Source of the DNA: Epiperipatus broadwayi
Taxonomy: Eukaryota > Onychophora > Udeonychophora > Euonychophora > Peripatidae
Assembly (NCBI GenBank): GCA_028023455.1
Contig: JAQFVV010012416.1
Coordinates: 9,553,967 to 9,617,966, forward strand
DNA length: 64,000 bases
Direction: 5' to 3'
Below the pieces are notes generated by a model. That model did not search any database. It was not told where the DNA came from and worked only from the letters and a program-made list of their open reading frames with translations. Of this stretch, positions 47,701-54,836 are shown piece by piece. The first letter of the stretch is position 1, and every line of letters starts with the position of its first letter. The translations under genes were made by a program, and so were the position numbers.

Positions 47701-48959
47701 ATCGTTTTATCAATGATTGGTGTTTATAAAATTCCAAAATATTACTCATATGTATAATATGAAGTAAATTATGATGTTAAATAAAAATTTAGATAATTAA
47801 CAAAATATAAATGTTTAATTTCAATATATATATATTAATTGTTAAAATAATGTGCATTAATTTTATGATGTTGATGCATTGAAAACAAATGCTATCAAAG
47901 CTTATACTACAGATTAAAATTTACATACACTTTCTTTATACATGTGGTCATGATGCTAAAATATATTATGAGCATATCTATGAAGTTATCTTTTATAAGA
48001 GGAAACCCAATATAGCAAACTGTTTTCAGTTGACCTTACATGAGTTATTTGGATTTTATTGTAATAAAATATTACCCGATTTTTCTTTGCTTTCATTCAA
48101 CAAAAGCTTCTAAGAGCAGATATTCGTTCCAGAGCCATCTATTGTAAGTTTGAATAATCATTGGACATCAGAAATAATGCTTTAATCCACTTTCTGGATA
48201 ATACTATACCTTCGAGTTAAAAGTGGTTGCTCAATATTTGAAGGAAAATAGATTTCTTATTGTAAAAAAATTTATCTGGGGGTTGCGGATTATGCATTCC
48301 TGTCTAATATCCATTGATTACTTAGGTTTTAGCTTGGGGTAAAGTAAATATTATTTCTAGAGAAAAATTATATGAAATGTCTTTTTTTAATGTAAACAAT
48401 ACTTTATTATACCGTAAAATCATCATTTGTTTCATAAACTGTAGGTTAAATAAATTAAAAATTGTTCAATACTTTATTAAATTCTCTATTTAATAAATCT
48501 AATTCATTCAAAATAGGGCATTAATAATCTTTATTTTCAGAATTCAGTACTAACATGTGCATACATGCCTGTCCTTATCCTATTTGGAAAATGGTTTGCT
48601 TCAATGATCGAAATGTTGAAGCAAACCAATTACATGTCTATTTATATATATTTACTTTCTACATTAGTAACTTGCTTTTTAAAATGTTATATTTTTCAGA
48701 TGCAAAACTACTGGATAAAATTTATGTGAATGCTGATGGTCTTATAACCGTGCCTATTATAAGTAGTTCTAATCAGTATGATGTCACAGGGGGTATGGAA
48801 CTCAAGCTTAAATGTTCTTCTGAAATAGTTCGAGCATCTCAAGGCAAGACAATGGTATTCATTTGCTTAGCAGAATCTCAGGGAAGTGCTCTTCATGCCG
48901 GACTTTTCGGTTTAATCTCGGATGAAGAAAAGGCCACTATAATCTCGTTAGCAGAGTAA
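23646..48959 (+). CDS. IPK: Isopentenyl phosphate kinase, five C-terminal exons (5' incomplete)
   Basis: Join of 23646-23766, 25634-25693, 35520-35681, 45207-45291 and 48700-48959; phases agree throughout and every junction is GT-AG. The product is an amino-acid-kinase-fold enzyme that phosphorylates isopentenyl phosphate to isopentenyl diphosphate in the alternative mevalonate route, probably cytosolic. Supporting motifs in order: SFGHHQAKK (part of the GAGSFGH segment with the catalytic histidine), LNRLVTEAL, PVLHGDCVFD, GGTILSGD, RVIFLSDVEGIY and YDVTGGM. The visible part is about 228 residues, and the family is usually about 260-320. The missing N-terminus should carry the KLGG phosphate-binding segment and the GAG before SFGH; no such exon was found in 1-23645. 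No frame break was seen, so the gene looks functional. Introns are 1.9, 9.8, 9.5 and 3.4 kb and full of transposons. Family call is strong; orthology and activity are not tested. Confidence 0.9.
23767..25633. other. IPK intron between exons a and b
   Basis: 1.87 kb of AT-rich DNA. No mobile element was recognised. Confidence 0.7.
25634..25693 (+). CDS. IPK: IPK exon b
   Basis: Sixty bases, phase 0 at both ends, bounded by tttag and gtaagt. It encodes LNRLVTEALVCQNIPAIKHS, matching the family's LN.LV..AL helix and the following GIPA-type strand. Confidence 0.9.
26523..26801. repeat. Merlin left TIR
   Basis: About 279 bases, mirrored at 27890-28167. It contains cacttatagcggtctttgc and the A-run before the transposase stop. 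The stop codon of the minus-strand transposase (26797-26799) lies inside this TIR. Confidence 0.9.
26797..27771 (-). CDS. Merlin transposase, IS1595/ISXO2-like DDE enzyme
   Basis: 324 codons without a break, from an ATG at 27771 about 120 bases inside the right TIR. The protein would cut and rejoin transposon ends in the nucleus. Domains: an N-terminal helical region (1-50); a zinc ribbon with C58-x2-C61 and C81-x2-C84; a helix-turn-helix-like segment (about 100-150); and an IS1595-type catalytic core. Candidate acidic residues are D170 (IVEIDESYFFHRKY), D231 (HIISDGWRAY) and E272 (HTNNVENLWMRAK); WVFGG at 189-193 is also typical. Length is normal for Merlin transposases. All signature residues are present and there is no frameshift, so it may be active. 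It was probably transcribed from a promoter in the right TIR, which is an inference. Superfamily assignment is firm; activity is untested. Confidence 0.93.
   Translation of the reverse strand: MAATVALTTIVPPNEIMSVSEVLAESWNTRRLIEQFQTVELTLKWLARRRLLKNSMLCLRCNIECSLVKYSAGIDGVRWQCKMCKQRTAVRSGSFFSRSHLGLNTIVHIAFCWSYNVPVWMIVRETEVSERVIIDWCNFCQKECATYFDRNTALLGGLDANGEPQIVEIDESYFFHRKYNRGAFREGRWVFGGIERGSKKCFLSEIADRSAATLEPLIQQHILPGTHIISDGWRAYNNISGLSNGVYLHSVVIHQDNFVDPDDEDIHTNNVENLWMRAKRKLKYQFGTSRPLFSSYLWEFCFRNLHARDDLFVHFLACVASNYS
27890..28167. repeat. Merlin right TIR
   Basis: Mirror of 26523-26801; its inner edge is at the cctaaaaaagt block, and it ends gtcagttttacc just before the aaatgttt duplication. It lies upstream of the transposase start and so is the likely promoter side. 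Confidence 0.9.
28737..28817 (-). repeat. Penelope-like tail motif, single minus-strand copy
   Basis: On the minus strand it reads ttctgaagaagattgctgag, then gcaatcgaaaatgtag, and gtaaagcattgtgtaacagt. The same string, better preserved, forms the arms of the palindrome at 30612-31207. Confidence 0.6.
28818..30611. other. Intron DNA, strongly pyrimidine-rich on plus strand
   Basis: From about 28560 to 29800 the plus strand is unusually rich in C and T and poor in G, so the minus strand is purine-rich like the decayed LINE at 36892-38912. It may be an old minus-strand retroelement, but no motif is left that proves this. No exon was recognised. Confidence 0.35.
30612..31207. repeat. Large foldback with AT-rich centre
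   Basis: The left arm (30612-30740) runs catctatgtactttacta, a tgtttcacaatg block, gcagtttcgattgccccagc, aatcttcttcagaactgcaa; the right arm (about 31090-31207) is its reverse complement with few changes. The centre is a TATA/TACA microsatellite-like region containing cccagaccagtttctgctac. The ctgaagaagattgctgggg motif resembles Penelope-like tails. Confidence 0.75.
31590..31800 (+). pseudogene. Penelope-like element 3' end (GIY-YIG tail remnant)
   Basis: The plus strand reads DLKRKIKEALFITRD followed by AINRKDTCYALSKKWN and a stop (about 31624-31731), matching the end of the GIY-YIG frame at 60280-60603 (KRKVKEAWYISRD, AINRRDTCFSISKRW). The downstream tgaaagcgctcagct also matches the 60-kb copy's tail. 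5'-truncated, inactive. Confidence 0.65.
32640..33770 (-). pseudogene. Ty3/gypsy-like gag-protease remnant
   Basis: Minus-strand frames with stops and shifts can be read as Gag then protease. The first (33761-33570) has INEFNSSPLDWQIYLKRIEK, a Gag N-terminal pattern. The next has EELVHEYEQVLKEFAKICKY. A zinc knuckle CRACEKIDHLE followed by AC (near 33090-33120) fits C-x2-C-x4-H-x4-C apart from one stop. Beyond 32789, VSLYIVQDGLNSIIDREWFH resembles the end of a retropepsin. Reverse transcriptase and LTRs were not seen. A decayed fragment inside the IPK intron, antisense to the gene. Confidence 0.7.
33771..35519. other. IPK intron DNA, nothing recognised
   Basis: AT-rich sequence with a short GT run at about 34830-34842 and an AT microsatellite near 35464-35480, just before the T-rich acceptor of exon c. 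Confidence 0.5.
35520..35681 (+). CDS. IPK: IPK exon c
   Basis: Fifty-four codons in phase 0 between tttttcag and gtgagt. It encodes PCGSWLSDGGAVIESN and then PVLHGDCVFDKSLGGTILSG, the most diagnostic block of IPK: HGD at the start of the substrate-facing strand and the ILSGD segment. Confidence 0.95.
36181..36291 (+). mobile_element. tRNA-derived SINE, copy 1, with 15-base TSD
   Basis: Starts gtcaagcgttgttagccgag; the A box lies in ttagccgaggggtc and the B box in gggttcgcgtcc; it ends gctatgacataatgg plus an A-run. The duplication aaatggatatctgtt flanks it exactly (36166-36180 and 36292-36306), as after target-primed insertion. Confidence 0.9.
36307..36891. other. IPK intron DNA, nothing recognised
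   Basis: AT-rich stretch between SINE copy 1 and the purine-rich LINE remnant. No element or exon seen. Confidence 0.5.
36892..38912 (+). pseudogene. Decayed LINE, upstream half (purine-rich)
   Basis: The plus strand is strongly purine-rich and carries broken frames with LINE-like wording: FWKALNKDSDCKSYEE near 38281 and KKIACEYLFKTNKTENGG near 38347, as in the segment between endonuclease and reverse transcriptase. Continues at 40269 after a MITE insertion. Heavily mutated. Confidence 0.45.
38924..39093. mobile_element. Foldback MITE family F, short form
   Basis: 170 bases. The left end, ttaaaccactaaaacatcat and gaccacgatttcttacatgt, mirrors the right end (aagaaatggtaatcatgtga, tgttttggtagtttaa). 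The core retains ctccctacagtaatgccacc. Confidence 0.7.
39411..39852. mobile_element. Foldback MITE family F, long form
   Basis: Arms of about 50-60 bases: the left has ttcatatgcttacatgggct and gttaataacaa (39431-39463); the right (39790-39852) has ttgttattaacagcctgtgt and aagcatatgaa, ending gatgctttggtggtttt. The core contains the shared tagtgccattaagttcaagc and ctcatccaatatccccagac blocks and a hairpin with catcagtcaggagg. Confidence 0.7.
40269..40990 (+). pseudogene. Decayed LINE, reverse-transcriptase half
   Basis: Broken frames read NNIPDE, then ITSNNFCSV, MKTVRTWMKENEIWESQNV and EKAYDIVD (40541-40564, first catalytic aspartate block), followed by RKWIV-like wording. The order and wording are those of reverse-transcriptase motifs 1 to A of non-LTR elements. 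Stops and shifts occur throughout. It continues the LINE interrupted at 38912. Clade not determined. Confidence 0.6.
41395..41580. mobile_element. Foldback MITE family F
   Basis: Has ctctgtaatagtagcgccac and tcagtgcaagcc at the left, and tggcactactgtatggacag, ttctgttttaacaact and aagaagtagtgatcatgtaa at the right, the family's core and outer arm. Confidence 0.65.
42226..44828 (-). mobile_element. hAT DNA transposon, near full length, perfect 8-base TSD
   Basis: The left end tagggattgtcttt and the inverted right end (taggcaatgtttct on the other strand) are imperfect TIRs starting TAGGG/TAGGC, close to the Ac-type consensus. The octamer gtgcacac flanks both ends exactly (42218-42225 and 44829-44836). 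Subterminal repeats of cctgggat / atcccagg / ccaggat occur near both ends, as is common for hAT transposase binding. Inside is a broken transposase. It lies in an IPK intron, antisense to the gene. Confidence 0.85.
42500..44352 (-). pseudogene. hAT transposase, BED finger to hATC domain, frameshifted
   Basis: Starting at 44352 the protein has a BED-type zinc finger (CSHCDAMLKYKGFSISGLF, then PHLKTKH). Mid-part frames (43728-43465 with an acidic insert, and 43366-43013 with LDFKTRWNSLVGMLRQLL) are the RNase-H-fold region with the hAT W-N-S block. Near 42540-42680 the minus strand reads ESIPPVSVEAERSFLTVG and FISKLRIRLKDKSVNCLCFL, the hATC dimerisation motif. Several stops and shifts separate these parts, so it is inactive. 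Frame segments are given only as positions. Confidence 0.8.
45207..45291 (+). CDS. IPK: IPK exon d
   Basis: Twenty-eight codons plus one base between attcag and gtatgt. It encodes ELCEKLNVKRVIFLSDVEG, then IYNKPPTEE, the strand-loop before the ADP-binding region (LSDVEGIY corresponds to the family's T/S-D-V-D/E-G). Confidence 0.93.
45916..46004 (+). mobile_element. tRNA-derived SINE, copy 2, with 12-base TSD
   Basis: Starts gtcaagcgttggtgacttag; B box in gggttcgcttcc; ends caatgctttgacatataa. Flanked by aaacagaacctt (45904-45915) and aaacagatcctt (46005-46016), one mismatch in twelve. Confidence 0.85.
46946..47540. repeat. ~500-base foldback carrying a SINE in its left arm
   Basis: The left arm (46946-46992 and 47092-47260) and right arm (about 47290-47540) are inverted copies: ccacaaccatggtttca mirrors tgaaaccatggttgtgg, agaccttttcaagt mirrors acttgaaaaggtct, and ttcatgagatt mirrors aatctcatgaa. 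The right arm is an open frame on the minus strand (47473-47276) without a known domain. Arm divergence is noticeable. Confidence 0.7.
46993..47091 (-). mobile_element. tRNA-derived SINE, copy 3, inside a foldback arm
   Basis: On the minus strand it reads gtcaagcgttggtagccaag; B box in gggttcgctttc; ends gctttgacacatg plus an A-run. The other arm lacks it, so it was inserted after the foldback formed. Flanks aacaaata and aacaagta may be a degenerate duplication. Confidence 0.85.
48700..48959 (+). CDS. IPK: IPK exon e (last coding exon)
   Basis: Two bases complete an aspartate codon, then 85 codons and taa at 48957-48959. It begins after atttttcag. Key parts are KIYVNADGLITVP, SNQYDVTGGMELKLK (the D-V-T-G-G-M nucleotide-site signature and its lysine) and a C-terminal GLFGLIS. 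An upstream ATG in the same frame (48555) lies in the intron and is not a start. Confidence 0.95.
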
Positions 48960-49599
48960 TAACCATTTAGCACTTCAATTTTTACGTCCTTAATTGCTAT
49001 TTAGCATAATACTTTAGATTTGATCATTTCATGTAAAGCTAAATATGATTATATTAGATATTTATGATTATGAAAAAAAAAATTTTTTTAATCGCTGCAA
49101 GTAAAAATGATGACTCTACAAAATGTGAATATATGCTTCAAGTTTAACATATATTTCAGTATCACTTCAGAATTAGATTATAATTTTAATTATGTAGGCT
49201 TTATCTATTTTTAATCATTTTATAATGAATATATACAGACTGTATTTTTAATGTTTTTAATTTGATACCGGTTTGGATATTTTTATCATAACATTTTACA
49301 AAGGTTCATTTTAAAATGCAATTCTATATTTTGAACTAAAATAGGCAATTTATTTTTGTATATTATTTAATTATGATAGATATTATATTTTTGATGTCAA
49401 TAGAACTGAAATTTGGTGAAAATATTTTGATGCCAGAAATAATTATAATGTGATAATTATTTGTTGAAATCACTCATGATGTGATGTGATATGGCTACTT
49501 CTTTATCAAAGTCAGGAATCTCTCAGCCAGTATACCCAAGAAAAACCTAATAGATACCCTCCCTTTTCATTCTTTCACCTTAAGTTTTTCTCATATTTT
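48960..49599. other. IPK 3' flank / presumed 3' UTR
   Basis: AT-rich DNA after the stop. No unambiguous AATAAA was picked out, so the cleavage site is not placed. Confidence 0.4.
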
Positions 49600-50450
49600 T
49601 CTCTATCCTGATCTAACCCATTTCAACATCATCTTTGTCCACTTCATGGTGTTTTATCTCCCTTATCCTTTTCAAATCCCAATATCTTTCCCCTAGCATA
49701 AAAACCAAGAATCTACTTTCTGTATAATCATTTTGTTTATATTTATTCTCCCACAACTTCATTATTTGTATTCTTTCTGTTTGCAAGTATTTACATTCCA
49801 TTAGCAAGTGCCTAATATTTTCCATGCCTTTCTTATATAACCTGCAGACTAAATCCCCCACATTTCTCCATTTATATGTATTTTCCATTGTTGCTAATGA
49901 TCCCATTCAAACCTTAAACAATAAATTACTTTCCCTGCTCTTATCATAAATTAACTCGCACCCAAAATTCCTTTTATTTCTATATATATTTGAACTTTTT
50001 TTACTCTCCACACTAGTTCTCCATCCTTCTAACTCCCTATTCTTTATTAATGTATCTATTCTTCTATCCCATTTCTTGCCACTAAACACTGAACAATCTT
50101 CCTAACACAATCATTCTATCTTTGATACAAGTATACTGACCTAAAGTCTTTATTAAAATCTTCTGCATACCATACTACCTTCTCATTCATCTTGTTGCCT
50201 GCCCTCTATTCATAACCCAATTAAATACTATTTTGGTTATTCTCTTATTATCCATAAATTGCAATCTATTAAATATTTTCATTTTTCTTTTTGCATCTCT
50301 CATATAAAAACGTAAGCATCCCATTTCTCCTTGAATTGCCTCCTTTGTCATCCACACATCTGCATATAATGCATGTCTTCCTATTTTTCTTTGTACTCTT
50401 TCTAGGTAATCTAACATTCCTTTGCTAACATAACATATCGTTACCATAGG
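49600..50450 (-). pseudogene. LINE 3'-end fragment
   Basis: Minus-strand frames at 50447-50187, 50089-49907 and 49906-49613 read in order YLERVQRKIGRHALYADVW, a KKWDRRIDTLIKNRELEGW block, and CRLYKKGMENIRHLLMECKY (C-x-n-H-x4-C knuckle-like). This is the C-terminal region after the reverse transcriptase of I- or Nimb-like LINEs, as far as I can tell. 5'-truncated and frameshifted. Confidence 0.65.
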
Positions 50451-51150
50451 TTAACCCCGCTACTGCCACTCCATAGATGATAAACTAGAGCCATCTGGTG
50501 GCTCTTAAATTTTTTGTTGTTTTTTTTTTCACATTTTGGGTGATGAATGATTAGTTTGTTAGGGTTAAAAGCAATAGAAGATTTTCAAAAAGTTGTTTTG
50601 ATACGCTGCATATATAAATCCCTACAAAAAAAATAATGAATTGATCTGGTAAAACACTTTACTATAATTTTACAATGTTAAACGATTTTTATATAAGTAT
50701 TAATAATATTAATGTATATTTAATATTTGTATTGTAGGATATATATTTTTTAAATAAAATTAAAAAAAGAAAAAGTAATAAAGCATATACTGTATAAAAA
50801 AATCAAATTCTCATCTTAAAAAAAAAAAACCCTCACTAATCTACTTTTATTAGCTTTTGCAAAATAAATTATCTTTAATCACTATAATTATTTGAATCGT
50901 AATTATTATTTTGTATCTGTGTTTTAAATGATTCTATAGCATAGGAGCTAGAAGTAAATAAAAATCCTTGGATTATTAGTGCACAGGCATATAAGATTTT
51001 TATGGGTAAAAGATGTGAACATATATTCTGATCCACAAATATGTTTGTAGCTGTTAATAACATCAGCTGGTATTCGCCAAAATATTGATCTAGTTCTAAT
51101 ATTAATAATGTACAAATGTATAACCAAATGAATTCAAAATATGTAGTCAT
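50451..51150. other. AT-rich DNA before the LTR element, no gene seen
   Basis: No recognisable feature. The last bases, atatat (51151-51156), match the sequence after the far end of the LTR element. Confidence 0.5.
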
Positions 51151-51156
51151 ATATAT

Positions 51157-54100
51157 TGTAACATAATAAATAAGTTCAAATAGAAATAACTAAGTAAAGG
51201 TTCAAAATATAACACTATCAAGAATTATAAGCAAATTATGAGCAAATTATTAATAACCAGTATTATAGCAATGTATTATGGTAATCACGTGAAGTGAGTA
51301 CACTAGTAATTTCAATAAAATATAACTCAGGTATACAGACTGTAGGTTTTATCCACTTTCATTTCTTGGTTTGATGTTAAGTGCATGTTTAAACAAATAC
51401 TAAGTGAATATGGTCTAGCAGGGCGCCACTAGATTATCTGAATCTAGACACGGTTATATCTGATAACCTTTCACATGTACCGGGTTTGAATCCCTTTTTG
51501 GTACTTTATTTCTAAAAAATGAGAGATTTTGCTTTTTGAGCCATATCACTATAAGCACTAATAGTTAGGTAAAAGTAAAACATCTTTAAACCACAGTGGA
51601 GTTCATTGAACATAAATCATTTCTCAGATCTTAACATAACAAATGTGTTTCAATATTTTTATAAGTTCACTAGCTCAGATTATATATAACTAATTTAGGA
51701 TGGCAATTCACTCATCCTTGCATGAAATAGATGATGGGATGTGGTTATAATAATACTAAGAGATCACTAAATATTATAAAATCAATATTTATTTATGGCC
51801 TTTAAACAGTTAAACAGATCATTAATTAAAACGTTGATGACGATGATGATGATGATAATAATAACAATAATGACAAGGGTTTCAACTACAGCTCTAGGAC
51901 TAAGCCTAAACATAAAACTAATTTTTATAAAGAAATTCATAATTATTGCTTAATTTTAGCATATTTACTTATATCTTAAATAACTAATATTCAACCATTG
52001 ATGATGATGAATAATCACACTTAACAAAGACTACACTTAATGAAATATATACGCCTCGTTTAATAAAACAAACTAATATTTATTACTACATTTCTAACAT
52101 ATACATAAAAATTTCTAGATAAATATGAAAATTGACATGAATAATAATAATAATAATTGATTATATAACAATCCTCAGATTAATTTTAAGTTCTTCCCCC
52201 TTTCCCTTCAAATGTATTTTGTATTAAGTTGGACGTCACATTGACCATGATTTTCACTCCATGAGAAAAGTATTTTAAGAAAAAAAAAATATTATCTGCT
52301 CATTAGCACACATACTTTAAAAATCTAACATGTAAATAGAATGTAAAAAAAAAATGTTAGTAGAATTGAAAGAGCAAGTTTTAGAAAAGAGTTTTAAATT
52401 ATTTTCTCCCCCCTCTCTTCTACCTCTGAAATGCTATACTTAATGAAACAAACTAATCTAATATTCTAACACTACTTGTTACTCCACATTCAATCGCAAT
52501 TATACACATATAAAATATCATTATGTATGTGCGTGTTTTATCCCATGATAACAAAATATTATTTAAAACCAAAATAATAATATATTAGTTAAAACTAAAA
52601 TCATAATACCATAAAAAAAAAAATTGTTTTACACATTAATATTTTTCATAACTGTAAAATTAATAAACAAATAATTTTCATACATTCAAGATCATTTATG
52701 AAGCTCAAAGTTATTTTTAGTAAGACATTCTTGTTTTAATCGATCTGAATAGTCTTTAAAGGTTCTTTAAATAAAATATACCACTTTATTGCTAAAATGT
52801 TTCTTAAGACTGATATCATAAAGAAAATAGATATAAAAAGTCATATTACCGATCTTTTGTTTGTGGCGAATTTCCAAGGGTTCAAACTTGTCTTGTATAA
52901 GGTTTATATTTCTGCAGCTACCATTTCCGTTTTATGTGGGAACAATCTCTTTCTTGAGGTGTATAACTATTTGATGATGGTGACTCTATTGAGGTTATTT
53001 GCTTTAGTGGATAATTTGGAAATCATTATATTAATTTTTCTTCTCTTCCTGTCAAGCATGTGGATGAAACACAGCAGTTGTTTTCACATTTGTAAATTTT
53101 CTTGAGTTTAAAATCAGTTGTTGTAACAATTAATTGGACTTGATGATTAATATTTATCAGTAGATTAATTCATCTTCTTTGAATGCAGGTGAATGCTTTC
53201 TATTGAGGTTATTTGCTTTAGTGGATAATTTGGAAATCATTATATTAATTTTCTTCTCTTCCTGTCAAGCATGTGGATGAAATACAGCAGTTGTTTTCAC
53301 ATTTGTAAATTTTCTTGAGTTTAAAATCAGTTGTTGTAACAATTAATTGGACTTGATGATTAATATTTATCAGTAGATTAATTCATCTTCTTTGAATGCA
53401 GGTGAATGCTTTCTTCCTTCTATTAAAAACATCTTATTTCTCTGGTCAGTTGAAAGGTGTAGAATATTATTTTAGACACATCTTTTCTTTCCTATGTGAT
53501 GTGCAGCTTCCCCAGATGGTCCGGAACCGATGGGACATACATATAATTTTTCTAGCAAGCCATTTCTTATATTTTCAGCATTCAATTGGATAGTTTAATA
53601 ATCTGAATCATAAACAATAATCCTAATAATAATTCAAGACAGCTTTTTATATCCAATTTTTAACTAACTTAACCAATCAGAGATAGCATCACTTGCTATT
53701 TTTGGACAAATTTGTTTTAATTAGATCTCTAATTTATTTTCAACTATATTATTTTTCAACTGAAAAGTTTAATCCTTTTTCCAGACACTTTTGTTTAAAA
53801 AAAAAAATAGACTCAATCCTTATTTCCTTTCTTTTCTTTTTTTTCTTTCTTTTTAACATCCAGGTAACACTTCAAATCTTTGAGCTTCCTTCTTTAGATC
53901 TTGAGATAAGACAATTTCAAAATTAGAGCTCTGACCCATTATAAGCTTCCAAAGTGAAACAATCATTTACAAAAAAAAATTGCTACAAAGATCGATATCT
54001 GATTAAACAGATTTCCTCTTTTAACAAAAAAAATTGTACAAAAAAAAAATAATTTGACAGATTTAATACTTCCTTTTCTTTCAATATTTAGGAAATGTAA

Positions 54101-54650
54101 ATTTTTGTATGTAATGTACACACATCCTTCATTCTTTCAAATCATTCATAAACTAACCTTAAATAATATGATTGCTAGCTTAGTAATTATAACCCAATTA
54201 TTTAATTAAGTCTGTAACTTTTAAATCCCACTTATAATTAAAGAAAAGCAAAATAAAAGTATAGAATAAAATATTAGAATTGATCAAGCATAGGTTAGTT
54301 TTAAAGAAAGTTAAAATGTTTAATATTTGAAATATAAAACAATTAAATAATTTACACATACATTGCCTATATGTATGCATTATAACTTTGCTTTTTAAAG
54401 AAAAATTAAATATTAAATAGTTTAAATGTGTGTATTACCTTTCTATCAACACACAAACAAGTAAAGCATGTAATTGTTGACCCATTCTTTCTCTGTTTAA
54501 AGCTTTTAGAACTGGACCTTGTAGGGTTTGAACTTGGATGCCCTACAGCTTCATTTATGATTATATAAAAATGTGATGATGATTTTTGGTTTACCTTTTC
54601 TACATGCACATTACTATAAATTTAGCTAGTGACTAAATTGTAATGGCACA
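51157..54650 (-). repeat. 3' LTR (3494 bases)
   Basis: On the plus strand it runs from tgtaacataataaataag to gtaatggcaca. It contains a GAT/AAT microsatellite (about 51836-51872), a tRNA-like gggtttgaatccc patch (about 51480-51492) and a 214-base tandem duplication. It is far longer than most gypsy LTRs. Confidence 0.93.
52986..53413. repeat. 214-base tandem duplication inside the LTR
   Basis: Units start ctattgaggttatttgcttt at 52986 and 53200. The same duplication is in the other LTR (59843 and 60057), so it existed in the parental element before this insertion. Confidence 0.9.
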
Positions 54651-54651
54651 A

Positions 54652-54665
54652 CTTTCTCCCCCTTC
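54652..54665 (-). promoter_or_regulatory. Polypurine tract
   Basis: On the element strand gaagggggagaaag lies one base before the 3' LTR start (TGTGCC), the position expected for plus-strand DNA priming. Confidence 0.88.
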
Positions 54666-54836
54666 GGATAAAATCATCAGCACTTTTGTTTTAACTATAT
54701 AAAAAAAATCCTAACTAATAAATACACTAATAATAATAAACACTTATAATATATATATAAAAAAAAAATTAACTACTGGTAAATATATTTTTCATTAGAA
54801 AACCCAAAAATAATTTATTTGGAGATCTTTGCCAGG

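Larger units (their letters stand above)
45292..48699. other. IPK intron between exons d and e
   Basis: Holds two SINEs and a foldback, annotated separately. The rest is AT-rich with no exon. A fragment with aacatcacatgatcaccaat near 47562 is an outer end of MITE family F. Confidence 0.6.

Noticed and set aside
48555-48699. In-frame extension with ATG before IPK exon e
   Set aside because: Exon d-e phase and the atttttcag acceptor place this stretch in the intron.
52797-53105. 102-codon plus-strand frame, identical in both LTRs (also 59654-59962)
   Set aside because: Identity follows from the LTRs being copies. The peptide is hydrophobic and low-complexity and lies antisense to the element; no evidence that it is a gene.
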